A stretch of DNA of 64,000 nt from Legionella shakespearei DSM 23087 (GTDB lineage Bacteria; Pseudomonadota; Gammaproteobacteria; Legionellales; Legionellaceae): NCBI RefSeq assembly GCF_000373765.1, contig NZ_KB892426.1, positions 124,001-188,000 on the forward strand, in the 5' to 3' direction. A model generated the notes under the pieces. The model was not told where the DNA came from. It ran no database searches and was given only the letters and a program-made list of their open reading frames with translations. Positions 7,981-16,786 of this stretch are shown in pieces. Positions within the stretch are counted from its first letter, which is position 1, and each line of letters begins with the position of its first letter. Made by a program: the position numbers and the translations under genes.

Positions 7981-10900
7981 ATGTCTTATAAATTTGAAGA
8001 GGGTAAGGATGTCATCATTGAAGGGGTTGTCGAGAAGATAAAACACTCGATGACTGGCGATCAAACATCTTTTTGCGCTGAATTTGCCAAGCAATTATAC
8101 GGCACGGTGGCTCTGGAAGACCTTCATGAATGGGATATTGATGACCTGTACGGTGCTGTAATTAACTTCTGGTCTCTTATTGCAGAACGCGCGCCAAATG
8201 AAACAAAAATCCGAATTTATAATCCTGATTTTGAACGTCATGGTTGGCAAACAACCCACACAGTAGTAGAAATTATTTGCGACGACATGCCCTTTATCGT
8301 GGATTCACTGCGCATGGTCATTAACCGTATGGGACTGGCTTCTCATCTGATTATTCATATGGGTGGAATTCGCGTCAAACGGGATGCGCATCATCGCGTC
8401 ACTGAAATATTACCGCGTAACGGTCAGGCGACTTCGGAAAAGGGCATCATTCAGGAAGCGCCTATTTTTATGGAAATTGATCGACAGACCGATCCGGCAA
8501 TACTTGAAGAATTGCATAAAAATTTCGAAAGGGTACTTGAAGACAACCGGGCTGTCTTTGATGATTGGGAAAAAATGCGTGCCGAGGTCAGAGAGGCCAT
8601 TAAGGAACTGGATAATGTATCCACCAGTATAGACTCAAATGAAGTGCAGGAAACCAAGGCCTTTTTGACCTGGATAGAAGACCATCATTTTACTTTTTTA
8701 GGCATTCGTGATTACGAATTGGTTGAAAAAGGAAAAGAAACCATTTTGCAGGCAATTCCTGAAACTGGTTTAGGTGTATTGCGTGAAAATTTAAGTAAAT
8801 CCAGTGCACGCAGCATTTCTGCAATGACGCCGGAAGCACGAGAGCTGACTCTGTCTCCACGTATACTTGTTATGTCCAAGACTAATACTTTAGCCACCGT
8901 ACACCGTGATGCATATACGGATTATATCGGTGTCAAACGCTTTAATGATAAGGGTAAAGTGATTGGTGAGCGAAGAATAATTGGTTTGTATACTTCTGCA
9001 GCCTATCATACTAATCCCAAGCACATTCCTTTCCTGCGCCATAAAGTGGCATTAATTATGGAAAATTCCAAACTTAATCCACGCAGCCATGCGGGTAAAG
9101 TGTTGCTGAATATTCTGGAAACATTACCACGCGATGACCTCATTCAAGGCTCGGAAGATGAGCTTCTTGAAATCGCTATGGGCATCTTTTACATGCAAGA
9201 GAGAAAGCGAATTCGCCTTTTTGCACGTATGGATGTATACAGACGCTTTATTTCCTGTCTGGTTTATGTACCTAAAGACCGTTTTAATACCGAATTACGA
9301 TACGCCATGCAAAAAATTCTGGCCGAGAGTTTTAATGCTGAGGAAATTACCTTTTCTACGCAGTTCTCTGAATCCGTTTTAGCACGTATCCATTTTATTA
9401 TTAAAGTAAATCCACAAACTCTTACTGAATATGATCTGAAAGAAATAGAGAAAAAACTGATCGAAGTAGGACGTTCCTGGACTGATGATTTGCAGCACTT
9501 GTTGCATTCTGCATTTGGTGAAGAACAGGCTAATTACTTGTTTGCCCGTTATAAAAATGCATTTCCAATCTCTTATTGCGATAACTTCTCACCGCGTATT
9601 GCTGTATACGATATAAAACATATTGAAGTGCTTAGCCCCGAGAATTCTTTGGGCATCAATTTTTATAAGCCTTTGGACGAATCAGAAAACAGCTTCAGAT
9701 TGAAAGTCTACCAGCATGAAACAACAATACCTTTGTCAGATGTCTTGCCTATATTGGAAAAATTGGGCCTTCGCGCGATCAGTGAACGTCCTTATGTCTT
9801 GAAATTTGAAGACGGCAAGGTAACCTGGATTAATGACTTTGCCATGCAGTACAACAGAGAGTTTGAATTTAACATTGATGAAATCAAAGATCTCTTCCAA
9901 ACTGCCTTTACCAAAGTGTGGTTTGGTGAGGCTGAAAATGATGGCTTTAACCAGCTCGTTCTTTCCGCAGGACTTGACTGGCGCCAGGTAGCAATATTAA
10001 GAACCTACGCTAAATACTTCAAACAAATAGGATTTACTTTTAGCCAGGACTATATGGAAATGGCTTTAAATAATAACGTTGATATCGCGAAAAAACTGGT
10101 TCGGTTGTTTGAAATTCGTTGCAATCCTGAGCATATTGCCAACCGTGAAGAGCAATTCCATAATTTATCAGCTGAAATATTGACGGATTTGGATAATGTA
10201 TCCAACCTTGATGAAGATAAAATTATCAGGCAATACGTCCAGGCTATCAGTGCGACCTTACGTACCAACTTTTATCAGTTAGACAAAAGCGGTAAACATA
10301 AGAGTTACATTTCAATAAAATTGAACAGTAAGGCAATTCCAGGCGTTCCAAAACCCCATCCCATGGTGGAAATTTTTGTCTACTCACCTCGTTTTGAAGG
10401 CGTGCATTTGCGTTGTGGCAAAGTCGCGCGTGGTGGTTTACGCTGGTCAGACAGACGAGAAGATTTCCGTACAGAAATTCTCGGACTGATGAAAGCCCAG
10501 CAAGTGAAGAACTCGGTTATTGTTCCTAGCGGAGCAAAGGGCGGCTTTGTGCCTAAGCATTTGCCGGTAAATGGCACTCGTGAAGAAATTATGGCAGAGG
10601 GTATTAGTTGCTATCAATTATTCATCAGAGGTTTGTTGGACATCACGGATAATTACAAAGACGGTCAAGTTGTGAAACCTGAAAATGTGGTGTTTTATGA
10701 TGAGGATGATCCTTATCTGGTCGTTGCTGCAGATAAAGGTACGGCTACATTTTCTGACATTGCCAACTCCATTTCCATCGAATATGGTTTTTGGTTGGGC
10801 GATGCCTTCGCTTCAGGCGGCTCTATTGGTTATGATCATAAGAAAATGGGTATTACCGCCAGAGGAGCATGGGAATCAGTCAAGCGTCATTTCTACGAAC

Positions 10901-12861
10901 TGGACATTGATATTTTCAATAATGATTTCACCGTAGTCGGTATTGGAGATATGGCAGGCGATGTTTTTGGTAATGGCATGCTGTTATCCAGACACATTAA
11001 ACTGGTTGGTGCGTTTAACCACATCCACATTTTTATTGACCCTAATCCTGATGCCGAGAAAAGCTTCAAGGAAAGGGAGCGTTTATTTAATTTACCTCGC
11101 TCTAACTGGACTGATTACGATAAAAAGTTAATATCAAAAGGTGGTGGCGTATTTAACCGTAATGCCAAATCAATACCAGTCAGTCCTGAAATGCAAAAAA
11201 TATTTGGATTGAAACAAACAGCGATTGAACCCAATGAGTTAATCAAAACTATTTTAAAGGCGAAGGTGGATTTACTCTGGAGCGGTGGAATTGGTACCTA
11301 TGTTAAATCAAGCACTGAAACCAACGCCAACGTGGGTGACAGGGCAAATGATGCTACTCGTATCAACGCCAGGCAATTGCGCTGTAAAGTAGTAGGAGAG
11401 GGCGGCAACCTGGGTTTTACCCAATTAGCTCGTGTCGAATACACCTTGCATGGCGGAATGGTTTACACTGATTTTATCGATAATTGCGGTGGAGTTAACT
11501 GCTCGGATAAAGAAGTAAATATCAAGATTCTACTGAATACTATAGTGGCTGCTGGTGATTTAACCTACAAGCAAAGGAATGAGTTACTCGGTGAAATGAC
11601 CGATGAGGTGTCCAAGCTGGTCTTAAGGGATAATTTCTTGCAAACTCGCGCCATTAGCTTATCCGCTTCACAGCCCATTCGCTCTCTTGAATTGCAAGGT
11701 CGTTATATCAATGAATTGGAAAGAACCGGAAAGATAGACAGAAATCTTGAGTTCTTGCCTGATGAAAAAGCATTGATGGAACGCAAGCTTTCTGGGCAGG
11801 GTTTGGGTCGTCCTGGTATTGCGGTGTTGATGTGTTACAGCAAAACCATTTTGAAAGAGCAAATACTGGCCTCTGATGTGCCGGAAGAAAGTTATATGAA
11901 TGAAGTGCTTATTCATTCATTCCCTAAACCATTACAGGAACGATTCAGCAAGCAAATGCAGGATCATCCATTAAGAAGGGAAATCATTGCTACCAAATTA
12001 AGTAACATCATCAATAATGAAATGGGCTTCACTTATGTATATCGATTACAGGATGAAACTGGCGCGCCTGTTTCAGCTATTGTAAGAGCCTACATGATTA
12101 CTCGAACTGTTTTGGATCTGGAGTCTATCTGGAAGCAAATAGAAGAGTTGGGTACAAAAATCAGTGCTCAAAAGCAAATTGAAATGATGATGTTTTATGT
12201 ACGTTTGTCACGTCGGGTAACGCGCTGGTTTTTACGTACTCAAAGACGTAATCTTGATGTCAGTCAGACTGTAAAATTATATTCTCAGGGTGTTACTGAG
12301 CTGAAAAAAGCCATGCCGGCTGTATTTGGTGAGACTGGTCGTGCTCAGTATGCGGAACAATATCAAGAGCGAATTCAGGATGGCATACCACCTGGTTTGG
12401 CTCACGAGTTAACCGTGACGCGAGGGCTTTTTGCTGCAACAGATATCATTGAGTTAGCTTATAAGCATAACATGAAGATTGCCAAGGTGGCTGAAATTTA
12501 CTTTGGCATTGGTGAGTTCCTTGATTTGGCATGGATAAGGACACAAGTAATTATCCACCCAACCGAGAATCATTGGGAATCTTTGTCAAGAGAAGCATTA
12601 CGCGATGATTTGGATTGGCAGCAACGTCAATTAACCGCGGGCATTATGGGTTACGACAGCAAGAATAAAGATTTGCAGGCTCGTCTGGAATCATGGGGTG
12701 AAAACCATATCGCATTGATTGAACGCTGGCGCTTTATCCTTAATGATTTAAAATCAAGTACAGTCTTGAATTACACGATGTTTTTCGTAGCGATTCGGGA
12801 ATTGCTCGATTTAACCCAGACTACCTTGCAATCTTATACGCAAGCGGAGTTGGTTGATTAA
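7981..12861 (+). CDS. gdhB: NAD-specific glutamate dehydrogenase, large (180-kDa) type
   Basis: This 1626-residue protein converts glutamate to 2-oxoglutarate and ammonia with NAD. The length fits the L-GDH180 class. The first ~700 residues are the regulatory ACT-containing part. The catalytic core lies at about residues 800-1190: GGLRWSDRREDFRTEILGLM, the substrate Lys region SGAKGGFVPK, then VGIGDMAGDVFGNGML (nucleotide binding) and VVGEGGNLGFTQ. A long C-terminal helical domain follows. The ribosome site is GGGGTGA. It is an entry point for amino-acid carbon into the TCA cycle, in keeping with amino acids as the main Legionella energy source. A terminator follows. Confidence 0.96.
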   Translation: MSYKFEEGKDVIIEGVVEKIKHSMTGDQTSFCAEFAKQLYGTVALEDLHEWDIDDLYGAVINFWSLIAERAPNETKIRIYNPDFERHGWQTTHTVVEIICDDMPFIVDSLRMVINRMGLASHLIIHMGGIRVKRDAHHRVTEILPRNGQATSEKGIIQEAPIFMEIDRQTDPAILEELHKNFERVLEDNRAVFDDWEKMRAEVREAIKELDNVSTSIDSNEVQETKAFLTWIEDHHFTFLGIRDYELVEKGKETILQAIPETGLGVLRENLSKSSARSISAMTPEARELTLSPRILVMSKTNTLATVHRDAYTDYIGVKRFNDKGKVIGERRIIGLYTSAAYHTNPKHIPFLRHKVALIMENSKLNPRSHAGKVLLNILETLPRDDLIQGSEDELLEIAMGIFYMQERKRIRLFARMDVYRRFISCLVYVPKDRFNTELRYAMQKILAESFNAEEITFSTQFSESVLARIHFIIKVNPQTLTEYDLKEIEKKLIEVGRSWTDDLQHLLHSAFGEEQANYLFARYKNAFPISYCDNFSPRIAVYDIKHIEVLSPENSLGINFYKPLDESENSFRLKVYQHETTIPLSDVLPILEKLGLRAISERPYVLKFEDGKVTWINDFAMQYNREFEFNIDEIKDLFQTAFTKVWFGEAENDGFNQLVLSAGLDWRQVAILRTYAKYFKQIGFTFSQDYMEMALNNNVDIAKKLVRLFEIRCNPEHIANREEQFHNLSAEILTDLDNVSNLDEDKIIRQYVQAISATLRTNFYQLDKSGKHKSYISIKLNSKAIPGVPKPHPMVEIFVYSPRFEGVHLRCGKVARGGLRWSDRREDFRTEILGLMKAQQVKNSVIVPSGAKGGFVPKHLPVNGTREEIMAEGISCYQLFIRGLLDITDNYKDGQVVKPENVVFYDEDDPYLVVAADKGTATFSDIANSISIEYGFWLGDAFASGGSIGYDHKKMGITARGAWESVKRHFYELDIDIFNNDFTVVGIGDMAGDVFGNGMLLSRHIKLVGAFNHIHIFIDPNPDAEKSFKERERLFNLPRSNWTDYDKKLISKGGGVFNRNAKSIPVSPEMQKIFGLKQTAIEPNELIKTILKAKVDLLWSGGIGTYVKSSTETNANVGDRANDATRINARQLRCKVVGEGGNLGFTQLARVEYTLHGGMVYTDFIDNCGGVNCSDKEVNIKILLNTIVAAGDLTYKQRNELLGEMTDEVSKLVLRDNFLQTRAISLSASQPIRSLELQGRYINELERTGKIDRNLEFLPDEKALMERKLSGQGLGRPGIAVLMCYSKTILKEQILASDVPEESYMNEVLIHSFPKPLQERFSKQMQDHPLRREIIATKLSNIINNEMGFTYVYRLQDETGAPVSAIVRAYMITRTVLDLESIWKQIEELGTKISAQKQIEMMMFYVRLSRRVTRWFLRTQRRNLDVSQTVKLYSQGVTELKKAMPAVFGETGRAQYAEQYQERIQDGIPPGLAHELTVTRGLFAATDIIELAYKHNMKIAKVAEIYFGIGEFLDLAWIRTQVIIHPTENHWESLSREALRDDLDWQQRQLTAGIMGYDSKNKDLQARLESWGENHIALIERWRFILNDLKSSTVLNYTMFFVAIRELLDLTQTTLQSYTQAELVD

Positions 12862-12877
12862 TTTGATTGCTATTGAG

Positions 12878-12908
12878 CCCTGATGATGGATATATCATCA
12901 GGGTTTTT
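12878..12908 (+). terminator. Terminator after glutamate dehydrogenase
   Basis: A perfect 10-bp stem CCCTGATGAT / ATCATCAGGG with a 6-base loop is followed by five T, 16 bases past the stop codon. Confidence 0.92.
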
Positions 12909-12928
12909 AAATCTAAGGAGAGAAGCAA

Positions 12929-13477
12929 ATGAGTTCCAGGAAAGTGACAGGTTATTCCCCCGTGATCAAGTTTTTGCATTGGCTTATTGCTTTAGCAGTA
13001 ATCATGATGCTTATCGTGGGCTTTTTCCTTGAGGATATTCCTGAGCAGTACCATGCCTATACTATTCATAAATCCACAGGAATTACTCTTTTATTTTTAG
13101 TGATTTTCCGTTTTATCTGGATACATGCCAGTGGTAGACCGCCTTTACCTGATTCAGTTAAATTATGGGAAAAGGTACTTTCACGTTTCGTACAGTACAG
13201 CTTTTATGTTTTGCTTATCCTGATGCCATTAAGCGGTTGGATTATGTCTGTAGCTGCGGGATACATACCCAGCTATTTCGGTTTGTTCAATTTACCTTTC
13301 CCCGGAATCGGCTTAGACAAGCCCTTAGGCGACTTTATGTCAGAATCTCACACGGTTATTGCATGGATTATTATCGTGTTTGTAGTACTGCATATTGCAG
13401 GTGCATTGAAACATCATTTTATCGATAAAGACAATGTGCTGAAACAAATGTTACCTGGTAAAGACAAGACTCATTAA
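12929..13477 (+). CDS. Cytochrome b561 family membrane protein
   Basis: The 182-residue protein has four membrane helices. Candidate heme ligands are the His in FLHWLIA (helix 1), IHKSTG (helix 2), SESHTVIAW (near helix 4) and LHIAGALKHH. This is the bacterial di-heme b561 (CybB/YodB) pattern, which passes electrons between the quinone pool and another acceptor such as superoxide. AAGGAGAG lies 7 bases before ATG. It is transcribed separately from gdhB, since a terminator lies between them. Confidence 0.9.
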   Translation: MSSRKVTGYSPVIKFLHWLIALAVIMMLIVGFFLEDIPEQYHAYTIHKSTGITLLFLVIFRFIWIHASGRPPLPDSVKLWEKVLSRFVQYSFYVLLILMPLSGWIMSVAAGYIPSYFGLFNLPFPGIGLDKPLGDFMSESHTVIAWIIIVFVVLHIAGALKHHFIDKDNVLKQMLPGKDKTH

Positions 13478-13512
13478 TGAATAAACGATTGATTTAAATA
13501 CATAAAAAAACT

Positions 13513-13838
13513 GTAGCCTTGATTACGCTATCGCTCTGAGTGATCCTCTCATAATTTTAACCTGTAAAAAGATGTAAATAAGCAGGATGATCAGCGCAAG
13601 TAGCCCCTCCACCTCCGGGGGAGGGTGCCCGACAGGGCGGGTGGGGGGATCAAAAAGAGAACTCATTTAAGGTAGAAAGCTCTAAAACAAAATGGTCTAT
13701 TTGATAGAAACTCCTTTTTTGATCCCCCCATCCGCCCTGTCGGGCACCTTCCCCTGGAGAGGGGAAGGCGATCCTGCATAGTTCTGAGTGGTACTCAATA
13801 TGAGAGGATCACTCAGCGCTATCGCTGCATCAAGGCTA
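13513..13838. repeat. Family A REP element split by an inserted element
   Basis: The left part (13513-13535) reads GTAGCCTTGATTACGCTATC GCT. The right part (13817-13838) continues CGCTATCGCTGCATCAAGGC TAC. Joined, they make one family A unit, as at 921-953. The sequence CGCTATCGCT is present at both borders (13526-13535 and 13817-13826). The 423-base gap between cybB and ygfZ is filled by this unit, its insert and the hairpin at 13861. Confidence 0.88.
13536..13816. mobile_element. 281-bp miniature inverted-repeat element with 10-bp target duplication
   Basis: The ends are a perfect 18-bp inverted repeat: CTGAGTGATCCTCTCATA at 13536-13553 and its complement at 13799-13816. It is flanked by the 10-bp direct repeat CGCTATCGCT. 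Inside are two long, GC-rich, imperfect inverted arms: CCCCTCCACCTCCGGGGGAG with GTGCCCGACAGGGCGGGTGG (about 13601-13661), and their complement (about 13720-13770). The centre is AT-rich. It has no coding capacity. It would have to be moved by an enzyme encoded elsewhere. Confidence 0.85.
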
Positions 13839-13860
13839 CGCCTATTTTAAATAAACCCTC

Positions 13861-13890
13861 TTAACTTAACGTGCTAGTATGTTAAGTTAA
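13861..13890. repeat. 30-bp hairpin with TTAACTTAA ends
   Basis: Ten-base arms TTAACTTAAC / GTTAAGTTAA surround GTGCTAGTAT. The same arm and loop (TTAACGTACTAGTATG) recur at 16293-16314, and TTAACTTAA-type ends bound the family F elements at 16420 and 38187. It lies 10 bases before the ygfZ stop codon and may end ygfZ transcripts. Confidence 0.75.
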
Positions 13891-13900
13891 AGAATGCCGC

Positions 13901-14890
13901 TTATTTGCCATATGTGGCAGGTGTTTCCAATTCTACCAGTGTACTTTGTCCCTCCAGACGAACAGAAGACGGGGCATCTTTTAAAATACTTACTGCAATT
14001 ACATAACAGCCTTCATCTAAAATCGAATAATCGACTAACTCACCGACTTCCATGTCGGTTTCTGGTCTAAATAACTTTTGACCTGAGTAAATTTTTTGCC
14101 CGGAAGATATGATGTATACCCTTAACTCATGTTTCAGCGTTGCTCGATAATGAGTCCGGGCGATAATTTCCTGTCCTTTGTAGCAACCTTTGTTAAAACT
14201 AATGTATGGGGTATCCTGTAAGCCTAGTCTATGTGGTAAAAACATTCCCCTTGATTCGGGATAAATATCAATTTGCCTGTGAATTAACCGTAATGTATGC
14301 CATATCAAAGAACCAGCCATTTGATTCTGCTCTATAAAAGGCTGGCAAAATTTCTGCTCCATATCTGCCTGAATGATAAAAATGTAAAAGCCTTGGCCAA
14401 GATGATAATAACAATATTCCGTATCATGGCACTGTGCGTACAAGTCTTTAGGCAAATAGGAAGATTCGGGTATCAGGTCATTATCATTCTGCAAATAAAA
14501 GCCCAAAACTTTTAGTCCGCTGTTTTCCTTAATGCTTACTCTTGAAAGCAATGCGGTTCTGGACAGGGAATTTAGCGTTACTTCACTTATATCCTTAGGT
14601 AAAACCAGCTTAAAACCATTCCAGTTAATAATATCTAATAACGACAGAATTCTTCCCTTTAAATTACACTGCGCTCCCTGAATCATTTGTATGTCTGAGA
14701 CACTGTTAATGTCACAGGTTAATTGTCCTTGAAGAAATTCATTGGCTTTATCACCAACGACATCAAGAATCGTGAGAAAAGACAAATCAAAAAGATAATT
14801 CTTTTGCTTGTTTAATTCCGACACCGATTCCGTAGAATCAAATACAGTTAATGAGCGTGTATTAACAAGATGGCTGATTGCGTTATTCAT
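13901..14890 (-). CDS. ygfZ: Folate-binding YgfZ/GcvT-like protein
   Basis: At 329 residues it has the family signature KGCYKGQEIIARTHYRA (about residues 234-250) with the essential Cys. The N-terminal GcvT-like part includes DKANEFLQGQLTCDIN. YgfZ binds tetrahydrofolate and helps maintain or repair certain Fe-S enzymes, including the tRNA-modifying MiaB. It is divergent from sdhE, the usual gammaproteobacterial arrangement. Its miaB-linked substrate hydroxylase miaE is also in this window. Confidence 0.93.
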   Translation of the reverse strand: MNNAISHLVNTRSLTVFDSTESVSELNKQKNYLFDLSFLTILDVVGDKANEFLQGQLTCDINSVSDIQMIQGAQCNLKGRILSLLDIINWNGFKLVLPKDISEVTLNSLSRTALLSRVSIKENSGLKVLGFYLQNDNDLIPESSYLPKDLYAQCHDTEYCYYHLGQGFYIFIIQADMEQKFCQPFIEQNQMAGSLIWHTLRLIHRQIDIYPESRGMFLPHRLGLQDTPYISFNKGCYKGQEIIARTHYRATLKHELRVYIISSGQKIYSGQKLFRPETDMEVGELVDYSILDEGCYVIAVSILKDAPSSVRLEGQSTLVELETPATYGK

Positions 14891-15003
14891 AGTGATTACA
14901 GGGTTTCCGTTCTAAAGAGAGTAGTGTATCATCACCCGGCATGGAAGATAGAGTCCAATGTGTTTAAAAAATCTATTTAGAACATTATTTGTTGAGAAAG
15001 CTA

Positions 15004-15249
15004 ATGCTAGACGCACGAGAAAAAGCACGGTTTGAGTGGCATTGCCGCAGAGGAATGCTGGAGCTTGACTTAATTTTACAGCAATTTCTGGCTAAAGGGC
15101 TTGATAAACTTTCTGCCAAGGAAATAAAAGCCTTTGATTTACTCCTGACAGCCACCGATCCTGAATTATATTCCTGGCTTATGGGGTATGAGGAACCACA
15201 GGATGAAGAGTTAAAAGCAATTGTTGCCATCGTCCGAAATAATCATTAA
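15004..15249 (+). CDS. sdhE: Succinate dehydrogenase assembly factor (FAD assembly factor SdhE)
   Basis: The 81-residue protein carries the SdhE signature RRGMLELD (about residues 14-21) with the key RGM, plus FDLLLTATDPELYSWLMG. SdhE promotes covalent FAD attachment to SdhA and FrdA. ATG 15004 with GAGAAAG just upstream is preferred to the TTG at 14989. It overlaps the next gene by 29 bases, as sdhE and ygfX do in other gammaproteobacteria. Confidence 0.92.
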   Translation: MLDAREKARFEWHCRRGMLELDLILQQFLAKGLDKLSAKEIKAFDLLLTATDPELYSWLMGYEEPQDEELKAIVAIVRNNH

Positions 15250-15637
15250 ACCTGGTAAATCGAAAGTATATTTTCGTTTGGTTTTGGTGCTGTACGTCTT
15301 TACCCTGGAACTGGTTTATCACTCCTCGCTGCATGTTTCTCTGCTATTGTTACTTATTTTATTTTTGTGTATTCGTGTGCGCATTGACTGGAAGCATCAA
15401 AGTCCTTGCCCCACTCTCAGACACATCACCTGCAGCAATGGCAGATGGACAATAAATTGGGCTACAGAGGGGGATATTACTTATGACTCGCTCAATATTG
15501 TGATCCATAATCCGCTTTTTCAACTGATTAAAATGCAAAATTCGGAAAAAAAATATTTTTTAATTTTGTTTAATGATCAGATACCTAAAGCCCAGTGGCG
15601 CTACTTACACCTTTGTAGTGGAAAAATTGATGTATAA
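15221..15637 (+). CDS. YgfX-like small membrane protein
   Basis: The 138-residue product has two adjacent hydrophobic segments (about residues 18-50), then a soluble part with RWTINWATEGDITYDS and LFQLIKMQNSEKKYFLILFND. Size, topology and overlap with sdhE match YgfX (CptA in E. coli). Sequence similarity is weak, and no ATG is available. TTG 15221 is the most upstream start, but a later one is possible. YgfX has been described as acting on cytoskeletal proteins or with SdhE; the function here is open. Confidence 0.7.
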   Translation: MLPSSEIIIKPGKSKVYFRLVLVLYVFTLELVYHSSLHVSLLLLLILFLCIRVRIDWKHQSPCPTLRHITCSNGRWTINWATEGDITYDSLNIVIHNPLFQLIKMQNSEKKYFLILFNDQIPKAQWRYLHLCSGKIDV

Positions 15638-15726
15638 TGATACATAATGACCGTTAATTGAATTTGTGGGTCATTGCGTTCTTTATCAGCGTTCAATTTG
15701 ATCTTTTAGGGAAGAATGGGGAAGTT

Positions 15727-16275
15727 ATGGAAAAAAATACTTCTTACAGTGATGAACATCTTATTGGTTTGGCACGCAGCGGGAATGCGCAGGCTTACAC
15801 CAGTTTGTTTGAACGATACCGCTTTAAAATACAACAAATTATTTATTTTTATACTAATGACCATAGTCATGTTAATGACCTGTCGCAAGAGGTTCTTATT
15901 AAAATCTATAGGCACTTGCATTATTTTAAGGAAGAGTGTCAGTTTTCAACCTGGTTATACAGAATAACTCAAAACACGATTAAAAATTATTTTCGTTCCG
16001 TAGCGCTCAGAGTGGATTCTGAAGCACAATTTGCTGATGAATATTATGCAGATAATTATCAATCACCCGAAGGACAATTACTTAATAACGAATTTAACGA
16101 GCAGGTTCAATACGCTATTTCCAGATTATCTGAAGAGTTAAGAATATGCTACGGGATGCATATTTTTGAAGGAAAAACCTATGAAGACATTGCCAAGAGA
16201 CTGGATTGTCCTATTGGCACGGTGCGCTCACGTATTTACAGAGCCAGAAAACTAATGTCAGATTATGTAGGCTAG
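15727..16275 (+). CDS. rpoE: ECF RNA polymerase sigma factor, RpoE-like
   Basis: The 182-residue protein has region 2 (FERYRFKIQQIIYFYTND...NDLSQEVLIKIYRHLHYF...FSTWLYRITQNTIKNYFR, about residues 25-97) and region 4 (AISRLSEELRICYGMHIFEG then YEDIAKRLDCPIGTVRSRIYRAR, about 127-176). ATG 15727 follows GGGAAG, and the upstream in-frame extension is unlikely. No rseA-like anti-sigma gene follows: the next gene is convergent, past a repeat cluster. It probably directs the envelope-stress regulon. Confidence 0.92.
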   Translation: MEKNTSYSDEHLIGLARSGNAQAYTSLFERYRFKIQQIIYFYTNDHSHVNDLSQEVLIKIYRHLHYFKEECQFSTWLYRITQNTIKNYFRSVALRVDSEAQFADEYYADNYQSPEGQLLNNEFNEQVQYAISRLSEELRICYGMHIFEGKTYEDIAKRLDCPIGTVRSRIYRARKLMSDYVG

Positions 16276-16286
16276 GGGTTGTAGCC

Positions 16287-16383
16287 ACTGCCATTAAGTT
16301 AACGTACTAGTATGGACTCTACCACTTTAAAGAGGCTTGTTTTATCCAGTCGTTACTTCGATGCCGTTCGGGCTGAGGAGAGG
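16287..16383. repeat. Mosaic of repeat fragments
   Basis: ACTGCCATTAAGTTAA at 16287-16302 is the end motif of family F. It is followed by CGTACTAGTATG, shared with the hairpin at 13861. From about 16336 comes CTTGTTTTATCCAGTCGTTA then CTTCGATGCCGTTCGGGCTG, one arm only of the palindrome at 29380-29498. It reads as a nested set of partial insertions. The 511-base gap 16276-16786 is wholly made of this mosaic, family F, family C and family B. Confidence 0.7.
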
Positions 16384-16419
16384 TAGACACTGGCTCAAAC
16401 AAGCTTCTTATCCGAAACG

Positions 16420-16545
16420 TTAAGTTAAGGAATTCCGCCGTCCCGCGGCTTGTCCGCGGGATCCAGGAATCTCACTCCGAACTTAGATCTCTGGATACCG
16501 CGGACAAGCCGCGGTACGGTGGAGTAGCGCTTAACTTAATGGCAG
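16420..16545 (+). repeat. Family F palindrome, copy 1 (CCGCGGCTTGTCCGCGG)
   Basis: Arms with CGTCCCGCGGCTTGTCCGCG and CGCGGACAAGCCGCGGTACG surround GAATCTCACTCCGAACTTAG. It starts TTAAGTTAAGGAATTCC and ends GCTTAACTTAATGGCAG. The second copy at 38187-38313 is almost identical over its whole length in the opposite orientation. Each arm itself contains a perfect hairpin (CCGCGGcttgtCCGCGG). Confidence 0.88.
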
Positions 16546-16553
16546 GTGGGTCA

Positions 16554-16580
16554 GTAGCCCGGTCTGCTTGCAGCCGGGAT
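16554..16580 (+). repeat. REP-like element, family C
   Basis: It reads GTAGCCCGGTCTGCTTGCAG then CCGGGAT. It stands about 65 bases before a family B palindrome, in the same order as at 18641 and 24660. The linker contains TTTGCTATTCCCCGATCC, the outer flank of family B. Confidence 0.85.
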
Positions 16581-16646
16581 GGAAGTGGCACGATCCCGGT
16601 TAAAAGCAGCTGACTTTTCTACACAATCTTTGCTATTCCCCGATCC

Positions 16647-16745
16647 CCGTCGTCCTGAGCGCGTCTTTTGGCGCGAAGGATCTCCTGAAAGTGGTATGGT
16701 GCCAGTATTTGGAGGTCCTTCACGCAAAAAGACGCGCTCAACGGC
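16647..16745 (+). repeat. 103-bp palindrome, family B, copy 3 (decayed right arm)
   Basis: The left arm carries the GGCGCG allele. The right arm carries the CGCAAAAAGA form of the other allele plus point changes (CCTTCACG) and a broken end (GCTCAACGG). The loop core GGTATGGTGCCA has one change. It is the only copy with mismatched arms, so it looks old or recombinant. Confidence 0.85.
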
Positions 16746-16786
16746 AAAGATGCACGCAAGAGACAACTGCCTACATTCTTAAACAG

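Noticed and set aside
13478-13900. A structured non-coding RNA gene in the cybB-ygfZ gap
   Set aside because: The strong pairing is fully explained by a REP unit interrupted by a miniature element with terminal inverted repeats and a target duplication; no promoter is visible.
16551-16782. Small genes on both strands beside the methyltransferase
   Set aside because: They are translations of family C and B repeats; similar peptides appear at each copy of these repeats.
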